From assembly GCA_964462585.1 (NCBI GenBank), contig CAYXAK010000024.1:1-24916 (forward strand): a stretch of DNA of 24,916 nt. The letters run 5' to 3'. This DNA is from Halarsenatibacter sp964462585 (GTDB taxonomy: Bacteria; Bacillota; Halanaerobiia; Halanaerobiales; Halarsenatibacteraceae). The notes under the pieces were generated by a model that did not search any database, was not told where the DNA came from, and saw only the letters and a list, made by a program, of their open reading frames with translations. Shown here piece by piece: positions 1 through 7,440 of the stretch (position 1 is the stretch's first letter; each line of letters starts with the position of its first letter). Position numbers and translations under genes: made by a program.

Positions 1-170
1 CTGACTGCTTTTCATGACTGCAGCTCACCCGTCCTTTATCTTACCGGCATTTTTTATCGCTGCCGCAAAAGATTTTTATGTTTTTAAATATCGATGAACC
101 TCTCCTCCAATTCCTGCTCATATATTAATTAGCGATCAGAAAGCGATATCCTGCCTGGCTTCACCTCAGA
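1..170. other. Intergenic stretch downstream of the operon terminator, no supported gene
   Basis: I see no convincing gene here. On the minus strand an ATG at 15-13, preceded at about 9 nt by a GGGTGA sequence, could be the first codon of the next gene, but only five codons fall inside the window. A 26-codon minus-strand frame starting near 117 has no ribosome binding site and I do not call it. Confidence 0.4.
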
Positions 171-216
171 AATAAAAAGAGCCCCCGGACGGAGGTCTGA
201 CCTCCGCGGGAGCTCT
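171..216 (-). terminator. Rho-independent terminator of the amino-acid catabolic operon
   Basis: A near-perfect inverted repeat has arms at about 178-196 and 200-216, with AGAGC and CGGAGGT segments pairing around a three-base loop. On the minus strand the stem is followed directly by a T-rich tract (TTTTTATT, complement of 171-178). It lies 18 bp beyond the stop codon of the last operon gene, exactly where an operon terminator belongs. There is no T-tract on the other side, so it should act on minus-strand transcripts only. Confidence 0.93.
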
Positions 217-234
217 CTGACGGAATGATCCATC

Positions 235-771
235 TCACTGTCCCAGCTCAAAACCCCTGTCAAGGGCCTCTTTGTTCATGGGAATGAGATCATGGCGTCT
301 TTTGGGCAGCACATTTTCCAGACTCTCTTTCACTGTATCGAGAGAGACCGTGCCCTTTCGGGCCAGATAGGCACCCAGCATGACCATATTGGCAATGCGG
401 CTGCTGCCGATCTCATCGGCTATCTCATTGGCGGGAACTTTTATAACATCGATATCGTTCCTCTCGATCTCAGCATCTATGAGCGAGGAGTTGGTGACGA
501 CAAGTCCACCCTCCTTGACTTTAGGAGCAAATTTATCCTGTGAGGGGCGGTTCATGACTATGGTGGAGTTGGGGTGATCTGTCAGGGGAGAGGGTATCAT
601 CTCATCGCTGACGATAACCGTACAGTTGGCCGTGCCTCCCCTCATCTCGGGACCATAGGAGGGCATCCAGGAGACCTCCTTCTCCTCTTTCATGCCGGCA
701 TAGGAGAGCAGCTGACCTATGGACATCACTCCCTGGCCGCCGAAACCGGCCATGATTACTTCTTCTTTCAT
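235..771 (-). CDS. 2-oxoacid:ferredoxin oxidoreductase, gamma subunit (likely branched-chain type)
   Basis: This 178-residue protein is the gamma subunit of a four-subunit 2-oxoacid:ferredoxin oxidoreductase. The enzyme converts a 2-oxoacid plus CoA to acyl-CoA and CO2 and passes electrons to ferredoxin in the cytoplasm. The family signature is clear: a glycine-rich GFGGQG loop at residues 9-14 and the segment YGPEMRGGTANC near residues 39-50. The length is normal for a free-standing gamma subunit. Its ATG follows immediately after the TAA stop of the beta gene (774-772), which implies translational coupling. It is the last gene before a strong terminator. Substrate cannot be read from this subunit. 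The neighbouring leucine-type dehydrogenases, ptb and buk argue for branched-chain 2-oxoacids (VOR type); 2-oxoglutarate or indolepyruvate enzymes have related gamma subunits and are less likely here. Confidence 0.92.
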   Translation of the reverse strand: MKEEVIMAGFGGQGVMSIGQLLSYAGMKEEKEVSWMPSYGPEMRGGTANCTVIVSDEMIPSPLTDHPNSTIVMNRPSQDKFAPKVKEGGLVVTNSSLIDAEIERNDIDVIKVPANEIADEIGSSRIANMVMLGAYLARKGTVSLDTVKESLENVLPKRRHDLIPMNKEALDRGFELGQ

Positions 772-1521
772 TTACTCCACCTCCACTTCGTCGACGAATT
801 CGCCCAGCTCATACTTGGGCAGCATATTCTCTTCCAGCCATTCCATGGCATCAGAGGGGCTCATGCCCCAGTTGGTGGGACAGGTTGAGACAACCTCAAC
901 CATGGCAAAACCGGCTTTTTGGTGCTGGGCTTTAAAGGCCTTTTTGAGAGCTTTTTTGGCCTGGCGTATATGCTTGGTATCATGCATCGATACCCGGGCC
1001 AGATAGGCCGGACCGTCGAGCTCGCTCAGCATCTCTGTCACCTTGATGGGATTGCCGGCTTTTTTCAGATCGCGCCCGTAGGGTGAGGTGGTCGTCTTCT
1101 GGTCTTCCAGTGTGGTCGGCGCCATCTGACCGCCTGTCATGCCGTAGATGGCGTTGTTTATGAAGATGGTGGTGATATTCTCGCCCCGGTTGGCCGCATG
1201 CACGATCTCGGCCGTACCGATAGAGGCCAGATCACCGTCTCCCTGATAGGTGAAAACGGTCTTATCGGGATGGACCCTTTTTATGCCGGTGCCGACAGCC
1301 GGAGCCCGGCCGTGTGAGGCTTCCTGGAAATCGCAGTCAAAGTATTCATAGGCCAGCACCGAACAGCCCACAGGTGCCACACCTATTGTCTCCTCTCTGA
1401 TCTCCAGCTCATCTATCACCTCGGCCACCTGGCGGTGGGTTATGCCGTGTGTGCAGCCCGGACAGTAATGAAAGGTCTTATCTGTCAGGGCATCGGGATA
1501 GGAAGCTATCTTTTCCATCAT
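772..1521 (-). CDS. 2-oxoacid:ferredoxin oxidoreductase, beta subunit (thiamine diphosphate binding)
   Basis: This 249-residue protein is the catalytic TPP-binding subunit. The TPP/Mg motif is visible as GDGD at residues 94-97 followed by NN at 122-123 (GDG-x25-NN). A YCPGC motif at 19-23 is typical of beta subunits of the short KOR/VOR class. It has no extra Fe-S domain and matches the compact beta subunits of four-gene enzymes rather than the fused pyruvate enzyme. The start ATG overlaps the stop of the alpha gene by 4 bp (1518-1521), so alpha and beta are probably made in equal amounts. The gamma gene follows with no gap. Operon context suggests branched-chain 2-oxoacids from Leu, Ile and Val as substrates; this is inference. 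Confidence 0.93.
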   Translation of the reverse strand: MMEKIASYPDALTDKTFHYCPGCTHGITHRQVAEVIDELEIREETIGVAPVGCSVLAYEYFDCDFQEASHGRAPAVGTGIKRVHPDKTVFTYQGDGDLASIGTAEIVHAANRGENITTIFINNAIYGMTGGQMAPTTLEDQKTTTSPYGRDLKKAGNPIKVTEMLSELDGPAYLARVSMHDTKHIRQAKKALKKAFKAQHQKAGFAMVEVVSTCPTNWGMSPSDAMEWLEENMLPKYELGEFVDEVEVE

Positions 1522-2579
1522 TTATCACCTCTCATTTCCAGGATTTTTTCTTTGATCTCTTCTATGCTCGGTACCACGCCACCCGTGCGCCCGTAGAATT
1601 CAACCGGACAGCGGCCGGATACTGCCATGCGCACATCCTCCACCATCTGACCTGTATTCATCTCCACTGTCAGTATCTGATCGACTTCACCGCAGAGATC
1701 GGCGATGGGATCGGAGGGGAAGGGGAAGAGCGATATCGGTCTGAGCAGACCCACCTTAACTCCCTCTTTTCTCAATTCATCTATGGCGCTTATGCAGATG
1801 CGGGCGGTGGTGCCGAAGGCCACAACGGCTATCTCGGCATCATCCAGCCTGTATTCATCATATCTCACTTCCTCTTCTCTCATCCTGTCGTACTTATCTT
1901 TGATTTTCAGATTGAGATCCTCCAGTACCTTGGCATCCAGAGCCAGCGAGGTGAGCTTGTTTCTCTCCCGGCCGGGGCTGCCGTCGGTGGCCCACTCTTT
2001 TTCCGGCAGCTCATCGGGATCCACTTCCTTTTTGAACTCCACGGGTTCCATCATCTGACCGATCATACCGTCACCCAATATCAGCATGGGATTTCTGTAT
2101 TTATCGGCCATCTCGAAAGCAACATAGGTTAGATCTACAAGCTCCTGTACGGAATATGGGGCCAGCACACCGAGCCTTATATCACCGTGGGCCATCCCCT
2201 TTGTGGCCTGGAAATAATCAGCCTGTGAGGGCTGAATGCCTCCCAGACCGGGCCCGCCCCGCATGATATTGACTATAACTGCGGGCAGCTCGGCTCCTAC
2301 TATATATGATATGCCCTCCGCTTTGAGGCTGATACCCGGACTGGAAGAGGAGGTCATAACTCTGGCACCTGCTCCGGCGGCACCGTAGACCATGTTGCTG
2401 GCGGCTACCTCACTCTCCGCCTGCAGAAATTCGCCTCCCACTTCGGGCATGCGCCGGGACATATATTCCGGTATATCATTCTGGGGTGTTATGGGGTAGC
2501 CGAAAAAGTAACGACAGCCCGCCTTTATGGCTGCTTCCGCAACTGCTTCATTTCCTTTCATCAAAACCTTTTCTGGCAT
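1518..2579 (-). CDS. 2-oxoacid:ferredoxin oxidoreductase, alpha subunit
   Basis: This 353-residue protein is the alpha subunit, which carries the pyrimidine-binding domain and pairs with the beta subunit around TPP. Visible marks are GYPITPQNDIPEYM near residues 27-40, the conserved glutamate region QAESE around residue 55, and the stretch TSSSSPG followed by IMRGGPGLGG. A C-terminal transketolase-like domain begins after about residue 250. The length is typical of a separate alpha subunit. The ATG is preceded by a strong GGAGG sequence about 8 nt upstream. Together with the delta ferredoxin gene 24 bp upstream and the overlapping beta gene, it completes a delta-alpha-beta-gamma order seen in KOR and VOR enzymes. 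Confidence 0.94.
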   Translation of the reverse strand: MPEKVLMKGNEAVAEAAIKAGCRYFFGYPITPQNDIPEYMSRRMPEVGGEFLQAESEVAASNMVYGAAGAGARVMTSSSSPGISLKAEGISYIVGAELPAVIVNIMRGGPGLGGIQPSQADYFQATKGMAHGDIRLGVLAPYSVQELVDLTYVAFEMADKYRNPMLILGDGMIGQMMEPVEFKKEVDPDELPEKEWATDGSPGRERNKLTSLALDAKVLEDLNLKIKDKYDRMREEEVRYDEYRLDDAEIAVVAFGTTARICISAIDELRKEGVKVGLLRPISLFPFPSDPIADLCGEVDQILTVEMNTGQMVEDVRMAVSGRCPVEFYGRTGGVVPSIEEIKEKILEMRGDK

Positions 2580-2603
2580 GACACAGGCCTCCTTTTATTT
2601 TTA

Positions 2604-2825
2604 TTATTCCTCATAGACAGTTATACATACATCGGGACAGATCTGATAGCACTGTGTGCAGCTGATGCAGGTCTCCTGATCTTCGTCCGCCACTTCGGCT
2701 GGATGATAGCCCTGGCTGTTGATGCGCTCATCAGCCTGGTGAATTATATCCACAGGACAGACCTCGGGGCAGAGACCACAACCCTTGCAGCATTCATCAT
2801 CGATGACGACCTTTTTATCTTCCAC
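2604..2825 (-). CDS. 2-oxoacid:ferredoxin oxidoreductase, delta subunit (2x[4Fe-4S] ferredoxin)
   Basis: This 73-residue ferredoxin-like subunit carries electrons out of the TPP site. It has two complete [4Fe-4S] motifs: cysteines 13, 16, 19 and 23, and cysteines 53, 56, 59 and 63, both in CX2CX2CX3CP arrangement. Extra cysteines at 12 and 67 are not needed for the clusters. The start codon is GTG (2825-2823), as no in-frame ATG exists; an AAGGAGG site lies about 10 nt upstream. It sits directly upstream of alpha, beta and gamma and downstream of butyrate kinase, in the same operon. A free ferredoxin is possible, but the fixed gene order supports the subunit role. Confidence 0.93.
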   Translation of the reverse strand: MEDKKVVIDDECCKGCGLCPEVCPVDIIHQADERINSQGYHPAEVADEDQETCISCTQCYQICPDVCITVYEE

Positions 2826-2851
2826 GGCTGTATATCCTCCTTAAGGTGTAT

Positions 2852-3940
2852 TTATTCATAGATTTTTGCTTCTTCCTGACCTGTCAGCACCCTGTTGGCT
2901 CCAGAGGCCAGAGCGGCAAGTTCCTCCTCGCCCGGATAGGTGTGAACGGGGGCTATGAATTCCACTCTGTCGCTGACACTGTCGACAAATTGCTCCGAGT
3001 GGGCTATTCCACCCGTGAGCAGAACGGCCTCCGGTCTCTCCGGTGCTGCCGGGGCCAGCGAACCTATCTCCTTGGCCACCTGGTAGGTCATGGCCCGGAA
3101 AACAAGGCGGGCTTCATCGTCCTCTTCCGCCCTTTTTTCCACCTCCCGCATGTCATTTGTACCCAGATAGCCGGCAACTCCACCTTCCTTGAGGAGTTTT
3201 CTCTTCAGTTGGGAATAATCAACATCATCCTCATAGCAGTACATGGCCAGATCCAGTGCGGGCAGTGTTCCGGCCCGGTTGGGAGAAAAAGGCCCCTCAC
3301 CTGAGAGGGCATTGTTGACATCTATTACACTGCCCTCATGGTGTAAGCCCACTGAGATGCCGCCGCCCAGATGGACCACGATAACCGTTATCTCATCGTA
3401 GCTTTTATTCTGGCTTTGGGCATATTTGCGGGCCACGGCCTTCTGATTGAGAGCGTGGAATATGCTCCTTCTCTCCAGTTCGGGCAGGCCGGAAATTTTG
3501 GCCACCGGTTCCATCTCATCGACGACAACGGGGTCTACTATGAAGGACTCAGCCTCAGCTTTACGGGCCAGGGAATAGGCCAGCAACCCCCCCAGATTGC
3601 TGGCGTGTTCACCCTGCAGCCCTTTTTCCAGATCTTCCAGCATCTTATCATTGACCCGATAGGTTCCACCGGTTATCGGCTTGAGCAGCCCTCCTCTGCC
3701 CACAACAGCTGCCAGCGAGGAGAGCTCGACATCGGTACTTTCCATGAACTCGGTTATATAGTTCAGCCTCAGATCACTCTGATCTGTAACTGTCTCAAAT
3801 TTCTCCAGCTCCTGCTGCTGGTGTTCGATCGTTCGGGTGAAGACATCCTCCACACCATCTTCGTCTCCCCGGAATAGAGCTATTTTTGTCGAGGTCGAGC
3901 CGGGATTTATGACCAGAATGCGGTTTTTCTGCATTCTCAT
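2852..3940 (-). CDS. buk: Butyrate kinase / branched-chain acyl kinase
   Basis: This enzyme transfers phosphate from butyryl (or isobutyryl, isovaleryl) phosphate to ADP, the ATP-forming last step of the pathway. It belongs to the acetate/butyrate kinase (ASKHA) family: a phosphate-binding NPGSTSTK at residues 12-19, then HLGGGIS and SGEGPFSPNRAGTLP, which is the butyrate kinase form of the motif. I place the start at the ATG at 3940 (362 residues), with a GAGG sequence 5 nt upstream. A TTG at 3955 would give 367 residues and overlap the previous stop, and an ATG at 3934 is also possible. It directly follows a leucine-type dehydrogenase gene and precedes the oxidoreductase genes. Ptb, its usual partner, is two genes upstream in the same operon. 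Confidence 0.95.
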   Translation of the reverse strand: MRMQKNRILVINPGSTSTKIALFRGDEDGVEDVFTRTIEHQQQELEKFETVTDQSDLRLNYITEFMESTDVELSSLAAVVGRGGLLKPITGGTYRVNDKMLEDLEKGLQGEHASNLGGLLAYSLARKAEAESFIVDPVVVDEMEPVAKISGLPELERRSIFHALNQKAVARKYAQSQNKSYDEITVIVVHLGGGISVGLHHEGSVIDVNNALSGEGPFSPNRAGTLPALDLAMYCYEDDVDYSQLKRKLLKEGGVAGYLGTNDMREVEKRAEEDDEARLVFRAMTYQVAKEIGSLAPAAPERPEAVLLTGGIAHSEQFVDSVSDRVEFIAPVHTYPGEEELAALASGANRVLTGQEEAKIYE

Positions 3941-3947
3941 CCCTGCC

Positions 3948-5012
3948 TCAGTCAATTATATAGTTGCTGCGCACATTTTTCATCTTCTCTATGCGCTCTT
4001 CTGCCATGATATCGGCAGCTTTATATGTGGGGATATTGTCCCTTTTGGCGATATTGAGGACCTTTTTGACATTATCGAAGATGCCCCGGGCCCTCTCCAG
4101 AGCTTTTTCCTTGTCATAACCGTGCAGCTCCTGGTAGACGTTGATGAGACCGCCGGCATTTACAACATAATCCGGGGCATAGAGTATATCCTTCTCATCG
4201 AGAATATCTCCATGGCGGTCTTCGGCCAGCACGTTGTTGGCAGCACCGCAGACTATATCGCATTTGAGCTGTGGTATGGTGTCATCGTTTATTACAGCTC
4301 CCAGGGCTGACGGTGCGAAGATATCGCAGTCCACACTGTAGATCTCATCTGGATCGACTGCCTCAACATCAAACTCCTGCTGTACCCTGTTGATTCTCTC
4401 CTCCTTGATATCGGTGACAATTATCTTGGCGCCGGCTTCATAGAGGTGCTGGCAGAGATAATAGCCGACACTGCCCACACCCTGTACGGCCACCTTTTTG
4501 CCGGAGAGTTCTGTGCTGCCGTAGACCTCCTCGGCACTGGCCTTGATGCCCTCGAATGTGCCCAGTGCGGTCACGGGAGAGGGATCGCCGCTGGTGCCGG
4601 GAAGCCCCGTCACATATTCGGTCTCCTCGTTGACATAGGCCATATCCTCCACGGTTGTGTTGACATCCTCGGCTGTAATGTAGCGGCCGTTGAGGCTCTG
4701 CACATAGCGGCCGAAGGAGCGCCAGAGGGCCTCACTCTTATCCTCCTCGGCATCTCCTATCACCACTGCCTTGCCTCCGCCCAGGTTGAGTCCGGCGGCA
4801 GCTGCCTTGTAGGTCATACCCCGGGCCAGACGGAGAACATCGATCAGGGCTTCCTCTTCAGAATCATAATTCCACATCCTGGTTCCACCCAGGGCCGGTC
4901 CCAGTGTGGTATCATGTATGCAGATTATGGACTTAAGTCCTGATTCCTCGTCATAGCTGAATACCACCTGTTCAAAATCATCTTCTTCCATCAGTTCAAA
5001 AACTCTGCTCAT
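3948..5012 (-). CDS. bcd: Leucine/valine-type amino acid dehydrogenase (copy 1)
   Basis: This 354-residue NAD-dependent dehydrogenase of the Glu/Leu/Phe/Val family oxidatively deaminates branched-chain amino acids to 2-oxoacids and ammonia. The catalytic lysines are present at 69 (MTYK) and 81 (LGGGK), close to K68 and K80 of Bacillus leucine dehydrogenase. The segment AEDVNTTVEDM contains the expected catalytic aspartate, and a Rossmann glycine motif GVGSVG sits near residue 180. Motifs are closest to the leucine/valine form. An AGGAGG site lies 8-10 nt before the ATG. It lies between ptb and buk, the same arrangement as ptb-bcd-buk in Bacillus. A second family member lies upstream of ptb; the two are clearly diverged. 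Confidence 0.93.
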   Translation of the reverse strand: MSRVFELMEEDDFEQVVFSYDEESGLKSIICIHDTTLGPALGGTRMWNYDSEEEALIDVLRLARGMTYKAAAAGLNLGGGKAVVIGDAEEDKSEALWRSFGRYVQSLNGRYITAEDVNTTVEDMAYVNEETEYVTGLPGTSGDPSPVTALGTFEGIKASAEEVYGSTELSGKKVAVQGVGSVGYYLCQHLYEAGAKIIVTDIKEERINRVQQEFDVEAVDPDEIYSVDCDIFAPSALGAVINDDTIPQLKCDIVCGAANNVLAEDRHGDILDEKDILYAPDYVVNAGGLINVYQELHGYDKEKALERARGIFDNVKKVLNIAKRDNIPTYKAADIMAEERIEKMKNVRSNYIID

Positions 5013-5050
5013 AATTAATTACCTCCTGTTATATTATGAGTTATGATCAA

Positions 5051-5075
5051 ATAAGCCAGTGATAAGCGTATAAGC
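5051..5075. repeat. Three ATAAGC direct repeats between ptb and dehydrogenase 1
   Basis: The hexamer ATAAGC occurs at 5051-5056, 5062-5067 and 5070-5075 inside the 77-bp spacer. The first two are 11 bp apart, about one helical turn. This could be a protein site or chance in AT-rich spacer DNA. I see no convincing sigma-70 promoter beside it. Confidence 0.25.
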
Positions 5076-5089
5076 GAAATTAAGAGAAG

Positions 5090-6001
5090 CTAAACGGTCT
5101 GTCCTTCCAGCACGAGCTTGGCCAGGGCGATGGAATTGAATCTGGTCTCGAAGGTATCGGCCCGGGATGTTACCACCACGGGCACTTCCGCCCCGGTGAC
5201 GATACTGGCTGACCTCACGCCGGCATAGGTTACCATCGCCTTGTAGAGGACATTGCCCACCTCGATATAGGGCACGATGATTATATCTGCGCTGCCGGCA
5301 ACCTCACTGTCTATCTTCTTCTGGGCGGCCGCCCGGGGAGAGATGATATTGTCCAGTGCCAGGGGACCGTCCACCACGCATTCTCCCAGCTGGCCCCGCT
5401 CACACATCTTGCTGATCACGGCCGCATCTTCGGTGGCCGGCATCCTGTTAGAGACGCTCTCCACCGCGGCCAGCAGGGCAACCTTTGGAGTTTCAATCCC
5501 CAGTGAATGAGCCACCTCAACCGCATTTTTCATTATCTCTATCTTTTCTCCCAGATCGGGATCGATATTCATGCCGGGATCGCTCATCAAAATCATTCTC
5601 TCTTCCCGCTCCAGCTCCATCATCGTGACCAGGCTTATCAGCCTGTCCTTTTTCAGGCCGTATTCATCCTTGAGCAGTGAGTGCAGTATGAGATCTGTCT
5701 TGAGCATTCCCTTCATGGGAAAGTCCGCCTGATCCTTATGCACGAGCTCGATCGCTTTATCCGCCGCCTCCCTGTCAGTCTCGGCCGGAACTATCTCCAG
5801 TTCTGAGGGTTCATAATTCATCTTTTCCAGGCATTTTTCGATCTCAGCTTCATCGCCCACAAGCAGGGGATCTATGATATCCTCCCCTCTGGCCCTCATC
5901 ACACCCTCCAGAACTTTTCTGTCAGCAGCTGCGGCCACCGCCAGTTTGAGCGGAGGGGAACTGCGGGCTTTTTCGATCATCCTGTCGATGTTGTTAAACA
6001 T
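5090..6001 (-). CDS. ptb: Phosphate butyryltransferase
   Basis: This 303-residue enzyme exchanges CoA for phosphate on butyryl-CoA or branched acyl-CoA, producing the acyl phosphate used by butyrate kinase. It is recognised as a phosphate acetyl/butyryl transferase by an overall fold signature: the N-terminal VAAAADRKVLEGVMRA, a central LLAAVESVS segment, and the C-terminal GSADIIIVPYIEVGNVLYKA with GAEVPVVVTSRAD. The length is normal for Ptb and shorter than most Pta enzymes. The ATG at 6001 follows an AAGGGG sequence at about 10 nt. It is separated by 15 bp from dehydrogenase 2 upstream and by 77 bp from dehydrogenase 1 downstream. Its presence with buk shows that the pathway harvests ATP from the thioester. 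Confidence 0.95.
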   Translation of the reverse strand: MFNNIDRMIEKARSSPPLKLAVAAAADRKVLEGVMRARGEDIIDPLLVGDEAEIEKCLEKMNYEPSELEIVPAETDREAADKAIELVHKDQADFPMKGMLKTDLILHSLLKDEYGLKKDRLISLVTMMELEREERMILMSDPGMNIDPDLGEKIEIMKNAVEVAHSLGIETPKVALLAAVESVSNRMPATEDAAVISKMCERGQLGECVVDGPLALDNIISPRAAAQKKIDSEVAGSADIIIVPYIEVGNVLYKAMVTYAGVRSASIVTGAEVPVVVTSRADTFETRFNSIALAKLVLEGQTV

Positions 6002-6016
6002 AATGGGTTAGCCCCT

Positions 6017-7099
6017 TTAAAAGAATTTATTGCTGGTGCTGATGGTGCCGGTTGTGGTCATGGTCTCCATGCGCTGATCTGCAACCTTCTTGGCCGCCTT
6101 CTGGGTGGGGATATCCTCATCTTCGGCCAGCTCGAATATGCTGAGAAGCTGATCGTAGATGCGCTCTGTCTTCTTCATCGTCCTGGCCTCATCGAACCCG
6201 TTGGGCTCCATCTCATCACAGACCAGTATCATACCGCCTGCATTTATGACAAAATCAGGTGCATAGAGTATGCCCTTATCGGCCAGCATGTGGCCGTGTT
6301 TTTCCTCAGCCAGCACGTTATTGGCCGAACCTGCCACTATATCGCAATTCAGCCTCTCCACTGTATCGTCGTTGATCACCGCACCCAGAGCATTGGGTGA
6401 GAAGATATCGCAGTCCACATCGTATATCTCCTCGGGCTTTACCGTCTCCACACCCAGCTCGCGCACCTCTTCCAGCTTTTCTTCGTCAACATCGGCGGCT
6501 ATTATCTCCACATCCTCTTCCAGCAGGTGATTTACCAGCTTGAAGCCGACCTTGCCCAGACCCTGTACGGCAACCTTTCTGCCGGAGAGATCATCATCAC
6601 CGTAGCGATACTGACAGCTGGCCTTGATGCCCACATATGTGCCGTAGGCGGTGGGTACGGAAGAATCGCCACCACCTCCATATTCCTGGGGCAGTGCGCC
6701 CACATAGGGTGTTTCCTTGCGCATCAGCACAAAATCTTCGGGCTTTGTGCCCACATCTGTGCCGGTATAGTATCTGCCGCCCAGGGCATCCACATACCTG
6801 CCCAGGGCCCTGAAAAGGCCTTCTGTGCGGTGTTCTGCGGGATCGCCCCAGATAACAGTCTTGCCCCCACCGAAATCCTCTCCGGCCACAGCAGATTTAT
6901 ATGTCATGCCTTTGGAGAGGCGGAGCACATCTTCGATGGCATCCTCCTCACTGTCATAATCCAGCATTCTGCAGCCGCCCAGTGCCGGCCCTAAAGTCGT
7001 ATCGTGAACACCTATAATGGCCTTAAGATCTGTTCTGTTCTCCTGTAGAAAGAGCAGCTGTTCGTGGCCCTCTTCCTCCATCCTCTCGAAAATTCCCAT
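6017..7099 (-). CDS. Glu/Leu/Phe/Val-family amino acid dehydrogenase (copy 2)
   Basis: This is a 360-residue paralogue of the dehydrogenase encoded two genes downstream and the first gene behind the sigma-54 promoter. Catalytic lysines K68 (MTYK) and K80 (FGGGK) are in place, and the NAD-binding motif GLGKVG is intact. It differs from copy 1 around the substrate pocket: TGTDVGTKPEDF replaces AEDVNTTVEDM, and a glycine-rich YGGGGDSSVPT segment precedes the Rossmann domain, somewhat like phenylalanine dehydrogenases. Different or broader amino-acid specificity is therefore plausible, though I cannot assign it from sequence alone. The ATG at 7099 follows a GGGGG run at about 8 nt, and the predicted 5' leader is about 70 nt. 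The C terminus ends in a Thr/Ser-rich tail. Confidence 0.9.
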   Translation of the reverse strand: MGIFERMEEEGHEQLLFLQENRTDLKAIIGVHDTTLGPALGGCRMLDYDSEEDAIEDVLRLSKGMTYKSAVAGEDFGGGKTVIWGDPAEHRTEGLFRALGRYVDALGGRYYTGTDVGTKPEDFVLMRKETPYVGALPQEYGGGGDSSVPTAYGTYVGIKASCQYRYGDDDLSGRKVAVQGLGKVGFKLVNHLLEEDVEIIAADVDEEKLEEVRELGVETVKPEEIYDVDCDIFSPNALGAVINDDTVERLNCDIVAGSANNVLAEEKHGHMLADKGILYAPDFVINAGGMILVCDEMEPNGFDEARTMKKTERIYDQLLSIFELAEDEDIPTQKAAKKVADQRMETMTTTGTISTSNKFF

Positions 7100-7181
7100 A
7101 CTTTAACCCCCAGTTTGAATTTTTCACATGCACCTTTTTAACAAAATCTATGTGCGGTTTTAGCTGCCGTCTATAATATTA

Positions 7182-7197
7182 TGCAAGAATCATGCCA
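7182..7197 (-). promoter_or_regulatory. Sigma-54 (-24/-12) promoter of the amino-acid catabolic operon
   Basis: Minus-strand sequence TGGCATGATTCTTGCA matches the sigma-54 consensus TGGCAC-N5-TTGCW at all key positions. The GG (7196-7195) and GC (7184-7183) doublets are spaced 12 nt from first base to first base. Transcription would begin near 7171, giving a leader of roughly 70 nt before the ATG at 7099. A sigma-54 activator gene ends 244 bp upstream and two dyads lie at enhancer distance, so promoter, enhancer and activator are all present. Confidence 0.88.
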
Positions 7198-7392
7198 GTT
7201 ATTCGGCAAACATGATTAGATCACCTGAAAAAAGCTGACCGAACCTGAGAAAAAGTGATGATGCAGGGGATAAGGGGTGGCACGGGGAAGGGAATTGGGA
7301 TATTAAAAAACGGTTTGAAAGCGGTTTACAGGCATGAGTTGTGATGAAAGGTGAAGAGGATGGGGAATATGGACCTGAAAATAAATTCATGT

Positions 7393-7431
7393 CTGCAAGA
7401 TTTTGCAGGAAGATCACTGCAAAATCTGCAG
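7393..7431. promoter_or_regulatory. Paired CTGCAA dyads, putative enhancer (UAS) for the sigma-54 activator
   Basis: Two palindromes lie side by side: CTGCAAGATTTTGCAG at 7393-7408, with CTGCAA and TTGCAG half-sites, and CTGCAAAATCTGCAG at 7417-7431. They are about 200-230 bp upstream of the -24 element, within the usual range for enhancer sites of NtrC-type activators, and their centres are about 23 bp apart. As I recall, Bacillus RocR sites are palindromes of similar TGCAAAA type. The two copies can also pair with each other as one long hairpin just after the regulator's stop codon, so a terminator role is the alternative, but no T-run follows the stem. Confidence 0.65.
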
Positions 7432-7440
7432 GGATAAGGT

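Noticed and set aside
7278..7293. TGGCAC on the plus strand, resembling the -24 half of a sigma-54 promoter
   Set aside because: The -12 half is AGGGA instead of TTGCW, with no GC doublet at the required distance, and it points away from the operon into the activator gene.
7199..7417. 72-codon minus-strand open frame in the regulatory region
   Set aside because: It overlaps the enhancer dyads, ends at the sigma-54 promoter, has low-complexity Ser/Pro/Phe composition and no good ribosome binding site. It is most likely chance.
7393..7431. Hairpin as a simple terminator of the activator gene
   Set aside because: The stem is long, but no T-run follows it on the minus strand and each arm is a palindrome by itself, which fits a protein-binding site better. 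I keep terminator as a second possibility.
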